DNA of 64,000 nt from Siminovitchia sp047228825 (GTDB lineage: Bacteria > Bacillota > Bacilli > Bacillales > Bacillaceae_C), in the NCBI RefSeq assembly GCF_047228825.1, contig NZ_JBFEGN010000001.1, positions 204,377-268,376 of the forward strand, written 5' to 3'. The first letter of the stretch is position 1. Every line of letters begins with the position of its first letter. Of this stretch, positions 1 through 8,229 are shown piece by piece. The position numbers and the translations under genes were made by a program. A model generated the notes under the pieces. It ran no database searches. It saw nothing but the letters and a program-made list of their open reading frames with translations, and was not told where the DNA came from.

Positions 1-117
1 TTTGGAAGCCATACCGACTATGCCGTAGCAATCAATCGCAGCACCGCCGGCAATCGTTGCGATTGTATCGTTAGTGATGTCGATTTGGCCGTACTTCGTT
101 TTCATTTCAATGGACAT
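1..117 (-). CDS. yloU: Asp23/Gls24 family protein YloU, N-terminal part (cut by window edge)
   Basis: Only the first 39 codons are inside the window; the gene continues past base 1. The visible start (MSIEMKTKYGQ, then a Gly-Gly-Ala-Ala-Ile-Asp stretch and YGIVGMAS) matches the N-terminus of the Asp23/Gls24 envelope stress family, in particular B. subtilis YloU. The ATG at 117 follows a strong GGAGGG site. Its place next to divergent rpmB is the same as in B. subtilis, where yloU heads a unit with the dihydroxyacetone-kinase-like yloV. Function in the cell is poorly defined; the family is linked to envelope homeostasis. Confidence 0.85.
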   Translation of the reverse strand, partial: MSIEMKTKYGQIDITNDTIATIAGGAAIDCYGIVGMASK

Positions 118-271
118 GTTGCTCCCTCCTATTCTTTTTCCAAAAGGTTGGATGATTTCACGTTTATGGCTATGCTTATCTTACTATAACAAAGGTTATT
201 TTTAAAGCCGGATCACTTTCATTCGACTACACTGTAAAGAAAAAAACCTTAACAGAAGAGAGAAGGATTGA

Positions 272-300
272 TTGCAATCCCGTCCGTTTTGTGATAAATT
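272..300 (+). promoter_or_regulatory. possible sigma-A promoter for rpmB
   Basis: TTGCAA (272-277) and TAAATT (295-300) are 17 bases apart and lie 84 bases before the rpmB start. The -10 match is only partial. The rest of the 266-bp divergent gap between yloU and rpmB shows nothing else recognisable. Confidence 0.35.
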
Positions 301-383
301 ATTATAGTATCTTTTACGAAAAAAAATGATGGAAACCATCAGCAATTGATTTATGGGGATTTACATGATTGGAGGGAATCTTT

Positions 384-572
384 ATGGCAAAGCAATGCGT
401 CATTACCGGCCGTAAAACTGCTACGGGTAATAAACGTTCTCATGCGATGAATGCAAGCAGACGCACATGGGGTGCCAACTTGCAAAAAGTGCGGATTTTA
501 GTGAACGGGAAACCAAAACGGGTGTGGGTATCCGCACGTGCACTCAAATCCGGAAAAGTTCAAAAAGTATAA
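384..572 (+). CDS. rpmB: 50S ribosomal protein L28
   Basis: A 62-residue basic protein starting MAKQCVITGRK, with the GNKRSHAMN and KRVWVSARALKSGKV segments typical of L28. It is a structural component of the large ribosomal subunit. The ATG at 384 is preferred over an in-frame upstream TTG because GGAGGG lies 7 bases before the ATG and the family starts with MAK or MGR. It is one of very few plus-strand genes here, divergent from yloU and convergent with spoVM, as in B. subtilis. No zinc-binding cysteine pairs are present, so this is the Zn-independent form. Confidence 0.97.
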   Translation: MAKQCVITGRKTATGNKRSHAMNASRRTWGANLQKVRILVNGKPKRVWVSARALKSGKVQKV

Positions 573-615
573 TATGATGGAAGTTTTGCTCTTCGCACGG
601 GAGTAAACCTTGCCT

Positions 616-653
616 ATAAAAAAGGGGCGCCTATTGATATAGGTGCCTCTTTG
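616..653 (+). terminator. terminator between rpmB and spoVM (bidirectional)
   Basis: A GGCGCCTAT / ATAGGTGCC stem with a short loop, preceded by an A-run and followed by a T-rich stretch. It sits in the convergent gap and can serve rpmB on the plus strand and spoVM on the minus strand. Confidence 0.75.
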
Positions 654-662
654 CATGATCAT

Positions 663-743
663 TCAGCCTTTTTTAAATGTACCAAGCATCGCTCTTACGA
701 TGCCGCCCAAAAACCTTGGAAGCTTGATGGTGTAAAACTTCAT
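663..743 (-). CDS. spoVM: stage V sporulation protein M (amphipathic membrane-curvature peptide)
   Basis: A 26-residue peptide beginning MKFYTIKLPRFLGG and ending GTFKKG, nearly identical to B. subtilis SpoVM. In that species SpoVM is an amphipathic helix made in the mother cell. It recognises the convex forespore membrane, anchors SpoIVA for coat basement assembly and is also a substrate or inhibitor of FtsH. The key Pro9 is present. ATG at 743 follows AGGAGGGG. It lies between rpmB and thiN exactly as in B. subtilis. It is shorter than usual ORF cut-offs and is easily missed; an unrelated plus-strand reading frame covers it. Confidence 0.95.
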   Translation of the reverse strand: MKFYTIKLPRFLGGIVRAMLGTFKKG

Positions 744-848
744 ACAGGTCCCCTCCTCGTCGCTCTAAAGAGAAATAGCCGTTTCCACTCTTATCTTATT
801 CAACATGTATTCATAAGTACACGAAGCAAACAAACATGGGAGTAAAAT

Positions 849-1505
849 TTAATCGATGCTCCTTATCACCATTAATATGCCTTTTTCAAATGAAAAATGA
901 CCGGTTTTCTCAATAAGTTCGTTGCTGATACATAGCGAAGAGCCGGGCGGAACCGTATGATCGTTTAATGGATATTTAAAACCAGTTAATGTAAGGCCGG
1001 TAACTTTATTGAAAACCGGAATAAAAGATACATATTTTTTCAGCGGATCCCGTTCGAGTGAGTAGCTGCCGGGCAGCACAACAGATAGTACATTATTTTT
1101 ATCGATTAATTCAAACGTGATAGCAGGGTATTTCTGTTTATAACCCGCCATCATGAAAGCATTGGCCAAAAAATGGTCCAGCCTGCCCCCGGTCCCCCCA
1201 AATATAACAATTTTATCCGGTTCCTGGCTGGCTGCCCACATGAGAGCAAGTTCCATGTCCGTTTCATCTTTTTCCGGGCGGAATTTATGAATGGCAGGTA
1301 CTTTCTTCTCAATTTGCTGCCACTCCTCTTCACTGACAGAATCAAAATCTCCCACTGCAATATGGGGGGCAATGCCTGCCAGGATGATCGTGCGGACCCC
1401 GAGATCCACCCCTGCCCACAGGGCGGGATGGTCGGCAAACAAAGACAGATCGGGGATTAAATGCCCGGGGCCTCCGGCAACAATGTGGATGATTGGTTTT
1501 TTCAT
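849..1505 (-). CDS. thiN: thiamine pyrophosphokinase
   Basis: 218 residues. Transfers pyrophosphate from ATP to thiamine to make thiamine diphosphate in the cytosol. Family motifs are intact: GDFDS (52-56), EKDETD (78-83) and GGTGGRLDH (103-111), which build the metal and nucleotide site, followed by the beta-rich C-terminal thiamine-binding domain (SLCISNELI segment). It aligns throughout with B. subtilis YloS/ThiN. It lies downstream of rpe with a short gap in the spoVM-thiN-rpe-rsgA-prkC-prpC group. Confidence 0.95.
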   Translation of the reverse strand: MKKPIIHIVAGGPGHLIPDLSLFADHPALWAGVDLGVRTIILAGIAPHIAVGDFDSVSEEEWQQIEKKVPAIHKFRPEKDETDMELALMWAASQEPDKIVIFGGTGGRLDHFLANAFMMAGYKQKYPAITFELIDKNNVLSVVLPGSYSLERDPLKKYVSFIPVFNKVTGLTLTGFKYPLNDHTVPPGSSLCISNELIEKTGHFSFEKGILMVIRSID

Positions 1506-1524
1506 TTCGATCGTTTATTCCTTT

Positions 1525-2175
1525 CTAAACGATTTCTTCACGAATGTCCAGCAGGGCTTTTTTCCTGTCTTTTTGATTAAAAATGGAGGAACCGGCCACA
1601 AAAACCGTTGCACCGGCTTCTTTGCAAAGCCTTGCTGTTTCGGGATTGATCCCGCCATCCACTTCAATTTCAAATTGAACGCCATTTTCCAGTCCCATAT
1701 TTCTGACCTCGGTGATTTTGGGAAGGACGGAGTGTATAAAGGATTGTCCCCCAAAACCGGGGTTGACCGTCATCAACAGGACCATATCAATGTTGTCCAG
1801 CACATATTTTATCGAATCTGCCGGCGTAGCCGGGTTCAGAACCACACCTGATTTCACCCCTTGTTTTCTGATCTCATCCAAGGTCCGGTGAAGATGCGGC
1901 GAAGCTTCGGCATGAACGGTAATATAGTCCGCTCCCGCTTCGGCGAATGCCTCTATATATTGGTCGGGATTTTCAATCATTAAATGAACATCAAGCGGAA
2001 GCTTTGTAATGGACCTGATCGCTTTTACAACAGCGGGCCCCATTGTTATGTTGGGGACAAAGTGTCCGTCCATGACGTCCACATGGATAAGATCCGCTCC
2101 CGCCGCTTCCACTTCTTTAATTTCCTCCCCCAGTTTTGTAAAATCGGCTGCCAAAATGGATGGCGCTATTTTCAT
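1525..2175 (-). CDS. rpe: ribulose-phosphate 3-epimerase
   Basis: 216 residues, full length. Interconverts ribulose 5-phosphate and xylulose 5-phosphate in the pentose phosphate pathway. TIM-barrel metal and catalytic residues are seen: H31 and D33 in HVDVMDGHF, H64 in LDVHLMIE, and D173 in EVDGGINPE. The phosphate-binding NPGFGGQ loop is also present. Its ATG lies three bases after the rsgA stop, so the two are probably translated together. Nothing unusual. Confidence 0.97.
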   Translation of the reverse strand: MKIAPSILAADFTKLGEEIKEVEAAGADLIHVDVMDGHFVPNITMGPAVVKAIRSITKLPLDVHLMIENPDQYIEAFAEAGADYITVHAEASPHLHRTLDEIRKQGVKSGVVLNPATPADSIKYVLDNIDMVLLMTVNPGFGGQSFIHSVLPKITEVRNMGLENGVQFEIEVDGGINPETARLCKEAGATVFVAGSSIFNQKDRKKALLDIREEIV

Positions 2176-2178
2176 GAG

Positions 2179-3060
2179 CTAATACCTCGGCTTTCTTTCT
2201 TTGATTTCTTCCAAGAACTGCTTGTAATGTTCGTACCTGTAGGAACAAATTTGGCCTTGTTCCACTGCTTTTATGACGGCACAGCCCGGTTCATTCACAT
2301 GCAGGCAGCGGCGAAACTTGCAGCCTGCACCAGCTGCGGAAATTTCCGGAAACGCTTGGCCCAAGTCTGCCTCCTCCATATTGGGAAATTCCAGAGAACT
2401 GAACCCCGGCGTATCGGCAACAAGCCCGCCGCCAATTTGGAGCAATTCGACATGGCGGGTTGTATGCTTTCCTCTGCCAAGATGCGCTGAGATATGTCCA
2501 GTTTTTATATCAAGATCCGGTTTCAACGCATTTAAAAGAGAGGATTTCCCGACCCCGGACTGTCCGGCCAAGACACTCACTTTTGAATGAAGATACGGCA
2601 GAAGCTGTTCCATCCCTTCCCCGGTCAAAGAAGACATTAAAAGAACTTCATATCCAACCGTTCGATAGTCTTTCGCATAAGTGTCGAGCTGTTTTCTATC
2701 CTTCTGCGAAAGCAAATCAATCTTTGTGATGCAAATAATTGGGTGAATGCTGTTTAGTTCCACGATGGAAAGAAAACGATCCAGGAGAAGCGTGCTGAAG
2801 TCCGGTTCGATGGCGGAAAAGACTAAGACAGCCTGGTCAATATTTGCTATCGGCGGACGGGTCAATTCATTTTTTCTCGGCTCAATAGCCATAATGTATC
2901 CTTCCTGTTCATTCTCTGCCTGAAATGTGACATAATCGCCAACGAGCGGACTGATATTCTTTTTGCGGAACACGCCTCTTCCCCTGCATTGGATGATTTG
3001 ATTTCCCGCCAACACATAGTAAAAACCGCTTAGCGCTTTAATAATTTTCCCTTTGGACAT
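2179..3060 (-). CDS. rsgA: ribosome small subunit maturation GTPase RsgA (CpgA)
   Basis: 293 residues. Circularly permuted GTPase that acts late in 30S assembly; in B. subtilis it is also phosphorylated by PrkC. An N-terminal OB-fold is followed by G-motifs in permuted order: TKID (112-115), GQSGVGKS (166-173), DTPG (216-219). A C-terminal zinc site uses C247, C252, H254 and C260. It sits directly downstream of prkC, consistent with the functional link known for this kinase. Confidence 0.96.
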   Translation of the reverse strand: MSKGKIIKALSGFYYVLAGNQIIQCRGRGVFRKKNISPLVGDYVTFQAENEQEGYIMAIEPRKNELTRPPIANIDQAVLVFSAIEPDFSTLLLDRFLSIVELNSIHPIICITKIDLLSQKDRKQLDTYAKDYRTVGYEVLLMSSLTGEGMEQLLPYLHSKVSVLAGQSGVGKSSLLNALKPDLDIKTGHISAHLGRGKHTTRHVELLQIGGGLVADTPGFSSLEFPNMEEADLGQAFPEISAAGAGCKFRRCLHVNEPGCAVIKAVEQGQICSYRYEHYKQFLEEIKERKPRY

Positions 3061-3081
3061 GGCATCCTTCCTTTCATATTA

Positions 3082-5037
3082 TTATTCATCCGGATAAGGC
3101 ACTTCTTCTTCCAGTAAGACCGAATTGTCCCTAATCACTTTATAACCGGCTTTTTTGCCCTTTTCGATCTTGAATTGGATTTCCCTTTTAGTGGTTGAGT
3201 TGATTGAAAAAATTTCTGCAGGAACCGTCATGCTGTGATTTAAATCCTCTATAAAGATTCTCACTTCCTGGGATTTCCCTTCTTCTTCGGGTTCATATGG
3301 AATCGTAATTTCTTTCGTAACGGTTTTGGGGGGGATTTCTTTCGCCCCTTTGGAAATGACCACTTTGACAGCATCGCCCTTTTTTAAAACAGATCCTGCA
3401 GCAGGTTCCTGAGATATGACAAGACCCTCATCTACTTCATCCGAATATTCTTCCGCGGTGGAATCAATCGTTAAACCGGAAGATTCCCTGTAGCTTTCCA
3501 AACCTTTTTGATTGTATCCTGTCAGATCTTTTAACGTGACCGTTTCCGCTCCCTGGCTGACGATGAAGGTAATCGTCGTTTTGGAGGGAACGACTTCCGA
3601 ATCAGGGGCCGGATCCTGGTCAATGATTATACCTGGCTCCTCATCTGAATTTCTTTCTTCTTTTTTGATATTCTTAAATCCTTCATCTTCCAGCATTATA
3701 ATGATATCCTCATACGGCCGTCCCCTGTAATCGGACATTACAAATGGTTCTTCTCCCGTGCTTAAGTAAATATCGACAACGCTGCCCTTTTTTACTTCCC
3801 TTCCCGCTTTTGGGCTCGTTTTGATGACTTCGCCTTCTTGAAACTCTTCGTCCGGGGTTTCTATTTTTTCTCCGACTTTCAGTCCTTTATCAACGAGTGC
3901 CGAAACTGCATCATCATATGCTTCCCCGCTTACATCAGGCACTTGTACAACTTTTGCACCAAGAACCCCGGACAAAATGACTGTGAACAGCAAAACCAAC
4001 AAAAGGGCAAGGGCAATGATCGAACCGATGATCCAAGACCGCTTTTTGCCCGGATTTTTCTTCTTTTTCTTCTTTTTTTTCGGCTTATGATCATGTCCGT
4101 TATGATGAATAACGGTTTCGTCCCCGGATGATTGGATGTCATGATCCGTAATAACCGGAATCGCCTTGGTCGCATCTTGATCTTCGGGAATGACAAATTT
4201 CGGCTCTTGCAGCCTTTCCGGGTCAAGGGCCGTTTCCAGGTCTTTTTCCATTTCTTCAACGTTATTGTAGCGCAAAAAGGGATCTTTTGCCGTTGCTTTC
4301 AAGACGATATTTTCCACGCTTTGGGGAATGTCCGGATTCCACCGTTTTGGGGAAGGGGTTTCCGACTGCAAATGTTTTATGGCAATGGATACAGCCGATT
4401 CTCCCGAAAACGGAAGCCGTCCCGTAAGCAGCTCAAACATGACAATTCCAAGTGAATATATATCGGATTTTTTAGTAGCCATGCCACCGCGCGCCTGTTC
4501 GGGAGACAAATAATGTACGGAACCTAAAACGGCATTGGTCTGGGTAATCGAGGTTGCGCTTAAAGCCATGGCGATGCCGAAATCCGTTATTTTAACGGTT
4601 CCTTCATGGTCAATCAGTATATTTTGCGGCTTTATGTCGCGGTGGATAATATGATTGTAATGCGCATGGGAAAGAGCCGAAGTAAGCTGCTGCATAATAT
4701 TAAGCGTTTTTTCCACCGATATGGGATGATTTTGCTGTATGTATTGCTTTAACGTCATACCATCCACATATTCCATCACGATATAGTATATATTTCCTTC
4801 CTCTCCCACATCATAGATGTTGACGATGTTGGGATGGGCCAGGCTTGTGGCGGACTGGGCTTCTCTTTGAAAACGGCGGATAAATTCATCCTCATCGGCG
4901 AAATCGAGCCTTAATATTTTTACGGCTACATCCCGGTCCAAAATCATGTCGTGGGCCAGGTAAACGTTGGCCATTCCGCCTCCGCCAATTACTTTCAAGA
5001 TTTTATAGCGCCCGCTTATCCTTTTTCCGATCAGCAT
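3082..5037 (-). CDS. prkC: membrane Ser/Thr kinase PrkC with PASTA repeats
   Basis: 651 residues. Eukaryotic-type kinase that senses muropeptides or lipid II and signals in stationary phase and spore germination. The kinase domain spans about 1-270: glycine loop 18-22, Lys40, HRD 132-134, DFG 152-154, and Thr-rich activation loop around 162-167. A very basic juxtamembrane stretch (about 318-333, nine consecutive Lys) precedes one transmembrane helix (about 335-357). Three extracellular PASTA repeats run from about 365 to 567, then a short beta-rich tail. The start overlaps the last bases of prpC, so kinase and phosphatase are translationally linked. Confidence 0.96.
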   Translation of the reverse strand: MLIGKRISGRYKILKVIGGGGMANVYLAHDMILDRDVAVKILRLDFADEDEFIRRFQREAQSATSLAHPNIVNIYDVGEEGNIYYIVMEYVDGMTLKQYIQQNHPISVEKTLNIMQQLTSALSHAHYNHIIHRDIKPQNILIDHEGTVKITDFGIAMALSATSITQTNAVLGSVHYLSPEQARGGMATKKSDIYSLGIVMFELLTGRLPFSGESAVSIAIKHLQSETPSPKRWNPDIPQSVENIVLKATAKDPFLRYNNVEEMEKDLETALDPERLQEPKFVIPEDQDATKAIPVITDHDIQSSGDETVIHHNGHDHKPKKKKKKKKNPGKKRSWIIGSIIALALLLVLLFTVILSGVLGAKVVQVPDVSGEAYDDAVSALVDKGLKVGEKIETPDEEFQEGEVIKTSPKAGREVKKGSVVDIYLSTGEEPFVMSDYRGRPYEDIIIMLEDEGFKNIKKEERNSDEEPGIIIDQDPAPDSEVVPSKTTITFIVSQGAETVTLKDLTGYNQKGLESYRESSGLTIDSTAEEYSDEVDEGLVISQEPAAGSVLKKGDAVKVVISKGAKEIPPKTVTKEITIPYEPEEEGKSQEVRIFIEDLNHSMTVPAEIFSINSTTKREIQFKIEKGKKAGYKVIRDNSVLLEEEVPYPDE

Positions 5038-5792
5038 TCAGTACACCTGCTTTCACCGCGGGCTTCATATTCAATAATGGCAAGGGAAATATTGTCCTCA
5101 CCGCCGTATTGGTTGGCCATTTGTATCAATTTGCCGGCTTTTTCTTCTACATTTCCCTGTTCTTTTAGAATGGATTCCATCTCATCCTTCGTTACTTTGT
5201 CCGACAAACCGTCGGAACAGAGCAATATTTTATCCCCTTTTTCAAATGTGATCGTTTTCGTATCCATTTCAATTTCCGGTTCTGTTCCGACTGCTTTTAA
5301 CACGATGTTTTTACGCGGATGATGGGCAGCATCTTCAGGGGTAATTTGCCCTGTTTTCACCAGTTCGTTGACAAATGAATGGTCTTCCGTTAATTGTTTG
5401 TATCCTTGGTCATTCATGACATAGCAGCGGCTGTCCCCGATATTGGCTACCGTTGCAAATTTATCCGTGACAATGACTGCAACAATCGTCGTCCCCATGC
5501 CCTCTAACGCTTGGTTTTCCCGGGAATATTTCAAAATTTGCTTGTTGACTGCCGATATATTCGTACGAAACCATGTTTCTGCCTGGGCAGGGGTCAGCAT
5601 GCGCTCCACTTGCTGCCACTGTTCTTTCAGGTGGCTTACGGCACATTGGCTTGCGACTTCACCTGCTTTATGGCCGCCCATTCCATCTGCAACGATGGCA
5701 AGAAATTCGCCGCTGTTATTTACAAAGACACCGCCGTTATCTTCATTATGGCTCCGGACTTTTCCCGTATCTGTTTTAAATATTGCTTTCAA
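5031..5792 (-). CDS. prpC: PP2C-type Ser/Thr phosphatase PrpC
   Basis: 253 residues. Cytosolic Mn2+-dependent phosphatase that reverses PrkC phosphorylation. PP2C motifs are intact: HNED near residues 15-18, VADGMGG with the metal-binding Asp36, CSDGLSD, and GGEDNIS near the C-terminus. A TTG at 5792 is chosen over an upstream in-frame ATG: a GAGGTGG site lies about 6 bases before the TTG, and the upstream ATG would overlap that site. Its 3' end overlaps prkC by seven bases. In B. subtilis rlmN lies directly upstream; here rsmB does. Confidence 0.94.
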   Translation of the reverse strand: MKAIFKTDTGKVRSHNEDNGGVFVNNSGEFLAIVADGMGGHKAGEVASQCAVSHLKEQWQQVERMLTPAQAETWFRTNISAVNKQILKYSRENQALEGMGTTIVAVIVTDKFATVANIGDSRCYVMNDQGYKQLTEDHSFVNELVKTGQITPEDAAHHPRKNIVLKAVGTEPEIEMDTKTITFEKGDKILLCSDGLSDKVTKDEMESILKEQGNVEEKAGKLIQMANQYGGEDNISLAIIEYEARGESRCTEC

Positions 5793-5837
5793 TGCGATCC
5801 ACCTCATCCCGTAAGCTAATTTGACACAACTTTTATT

Positions 5838-7169
5838 TCATCTTTTTTTAAATGAGGAGATGAAAAAGCCGTCACTCCCAAAATCCTGGGGCATGATTTG
5901 CACGTAATATCCATTTGCCAAAGCGGAGATGGGCCTTGGCAATTTTAAAGGATACGGTTCAAAGTCAGGATGATCTTCAAGAAATTTTTCAGCGGAATCC
6001 ACATTTTCTTCCCGATCAACCGTGCATGTGCTGTAAACAAGCACCCCGCCTTTTTTAACGAGCTTTGCGGTTGCATGCAAAATGTTGATTTGGACTTTTT
6101 TAAGGGAATAAATGTCTTCCACCGTTTTTGCATACTTTATGTCGGGTTTGCGGCGCAAAACGCCCAGACCCGAACAAGGCGCATCCACCAGCACCCTGTC
6201 AAAGGATTGCTCGGGAAAAAACTTGTTTGCCTGGCGGCTGTCAAGTACTTGAACCGTTATATTTTGAAGCCCAAGCCGGTTCGCCTGTTCTTTAATCAAT
6301 TTCACTTTATGTTCATGCAGATCAAGCGCAATGACTTCCCCCGTATTTTCAAGTCTTTCGGCAATATGGGCCGTTTTGCCTCCCGGAGCGGCACACGCAT
6401 CGAGCACCTTTTGCTGCGGAGAAACATCCAGGGCATAGGCTGCCAGCATGGAGCTTTCGTCCTGAATGGTAAAATATCCTCTTTTATAATATTCCGAACG
6501 AGCCAAGTTGCCCTTCACGGCCCGGACCGAAATGGGAATGATCGGGCTCGGGTTTGCAATGAGCCCTTCTTTTTCCAGCAAATCGAGCAATTGTTCCCTT
6601 GAAATCTTCAACTCGTTTACCCTCGCTGTTTGGACCGGTGCCTGCAAGTTCGTCTTACACATTTCCTTTGTTTTTTCAAACCCGAATTGGCTGATCCAAC
6701 GCTTGACAAGCCATATTGGGTGGCTCGTTTCAATCGCCAGCCGTTCCGCAGGATCTGGGATGGATTCAAGTGATGGGATGCCTTTTCTCTGAATGGATCT
6801 TAACACCCCGTTGACTAGTCCGGCAATGCCCTGGTGGCCCCGTCTCTTGGCAATTTCAACTGCTTCGTGGATAACCGCCCGATCCGGAATTCTGTCCAAA
6901 TAAACCAATTGATAAAGCGACAGCCTCAGCAAGTTGCGAACCCAGTGGTCCAATTTCTTTTTAATAAACGGAGCCAAATAATAATCAAGGGTCATTTTTC
7001 TTTGGATCGTTCCGTAAACCATCTCGGTCAGCAAGGCAGTATCAGGCCCTTTTATATGATTTTTTTCAATGAAGCTGTTCAGAAGAAGGTTGCTGTATGA
7101 TCTTTGCTGATCAACAGCTTCCAATATGTCAAGGGCAGCTTCACGAACGTTTTTCTGCGGATTTTTCAT
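5838..7169 (-). CDS. rsmB: 16S rRNA (cytosine-967-C5) methyltransferase
   Basis: 443 residues. Methylates a cytosine of 16S rRNA using S-adenosylmethionine. The N-terminal NusB-like RNA-binding domain covers about 1-145. The methyltransferase domain shows the SAM loop ACAAPGGKT (258-266), PCSG with Cys332, and STCT with the catalytic Cys382. It begins one base after the fmt stop region, forming an operon with fmt. Only 45 bases separate its stop from prpC, so there is no room for rlmN. Confidence 0.96.
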   Translation of the reverse strand: MKNPQKNVREAALDILEAVDQQRSYSNLLLNSFIEKNHIKGPDTALLTEMVYGTIQRKMTLDYYLAPFIKKKLDHWVRNLLRLSLYQLVYLDRIPDRAVIHEAVEIAKRRGHQGIAGLVNGVLRSIQRKGIPSLESIPDPAERLAIETSHPIWLVKRWISQFGFEKTKEMCKTNLQAPVQTARVNELKISREQLLDLLEKEGLIANPSPIIPISVRAVKGNLARSEYYKRGYFTIQDESSMLAAYALDVSPQQKVLDACAAPGGKTAHIAERLENTGEVIALDLHEHKVKLIKEQANRLGLQNITVQVLDSRQANKFFPEQSFDRVLVDAPCSGLGVLRRKPDIKYAKTVEDIYSLKKVQINILHATAKLVKKGGVLVYSTCTVDREENVDSAEKFLEDHPDFEPYPLKLPRPISALANGYYVQIMPQDFGSDGFFISSFKKR

Positions 7170-7170
7170 T

Positions 7171-8115
7171 TTATTCTCCTAAAGCAATGCCTGGTTTTAT
7201 GGAAGCCCCTGCTCCTTTTAAATATTGGAAAGATGACATTTTTTTCTTCCCTGCGGGCTGAAGTTCCATTATTTTTATTCCTGTATCGTTTCCGGTTGCT
7301 ACTATAAAGCCGTCTTTTTCAACTTTTACGATCATACCCGGCTTCTGTTTTTCGGCCAAATGCCTTTTTTCGGCTTTCCAAATTTTTAAAATTTCACTTT
7401 CATATGTTGTATAGGCGACAGGCCACGGGCACAAGCCGCGAATTTGATTGTAGATTTCCTCCCCGGGCACGGACCAGTCAATTTTCTCTTCTTTACGGGT
7501 AATGTTTAAGGCATATGTCGCTTTTTCTTCTTCTTGCTGGCGGGGTTTTATTTCACCGGCAAGCAGCTTCGGCAGTGTGGCCGATAACAGGTCTGCACCT
7601 GCTGCACTCAGCTTTTCATGCAAGGAACCGACGTCATCCTGCTCGGTAATGGGAACTTCCACCTGGCTGATGATGTCTCCGGCATCCAGCTTTTCAACCA
7701 TGTACATAATCGTAATGCCTGTTTTCGTAAATCCCCGCAAGATGGCATGATGGATCGGCGCTCCGCCTCTGAGTTCGGGCAGAAGGGAGGCGTGAACATT
7801 GATGCATCCGTACTTCGGGGCATCAAGAATTTTTTTCGGCAGCAGCTGCCCAAAGGCGGCCGTCACGATCAAATCCGGAGAAAGCTCCAATATTTGGTTG
7901 GTTTCCCGGGCTTCGCTGATTTTTTCAGGCTGGTAAACAGGTATATTCCATCTTTCCGCCTCTTTTTTAACAGGCGGCGGCGTCAATATTTTTTTTCTGC
8001 CGACCGGCCGGTCCGGCTGGGTCACAACCGCAGCCACTTCATACCCGTCCCTCATCAGCCTTTTTAAAATGGGGACAGCAAAATCCGGCGTTCCCATAAA
8101 TATCACTTTCGTCAT
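7171..8115 (-). CDS. fmt: methionyl-tRNA formyltransferase
   Basis: 314 residues. Formylates initiator Met-tRNA with 10-formyl-tetrahydrofolate. Catalytic Asn106, His108 and Asp144 are in place (INVHASLLP and KLDAGDII), followed by the C-terminal tRNA-binding domain. It normally partners with peptide deformylase (def) immediately upstream; here the 114 bases between priA and fmt hold no def gene. The 5' region has no strong terminator, so it probably shares the priA transcript. Confidence 0.96.
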   Translation of the reverse strand: MTKVIFMGTPDFAVPILKRLMRDGYEVAAVVTQPDRPVGRKKILTPPPVKKEAERWNIPVYQPEKISEARETNQILELSPDLIVTAAFGQLLPKKILDAPKYGCINVHASLLPELRGGAPIHHAILRGFTKTGITIMYMVEKLDAGDIISQVEVPITEQDDVGSLHEKLSAAGADLLSATLPKLLAGEIKPRQQEEEKATYALNITRKEEKIDWSVPGEEIYNQIRGLCPWPVAYTTYESEILKIWKAEKRHLAEKQKPGMIVKVEKDGFIVATGNDTGIKIMELQPAGKKKMSSFQYLKGAGASIKPGIALGE

Positions 8116-8229
8116 TCAGGTCGCTCCCTTCCAATTTCGCCAATTGGGATTCATTTCTATACATATCGGTCACTGCCCGGTCCAAACTGACTCGCTTGGA
8201 CGGCATACGATAAAATGCATTTCGGTTAG

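Noticed and set aside
651..845. 64-codon plus-strand frame after rpmB
   Set aside because: It lies opposite spoVM and follows the rpmB terminator without a ribosome site.
3082..5037. Possible frameshift in prkC at the A-rich tract
   Set aside because: The frame continues through the membrane helix and all PASTA repeats, so the tract length is in frame.
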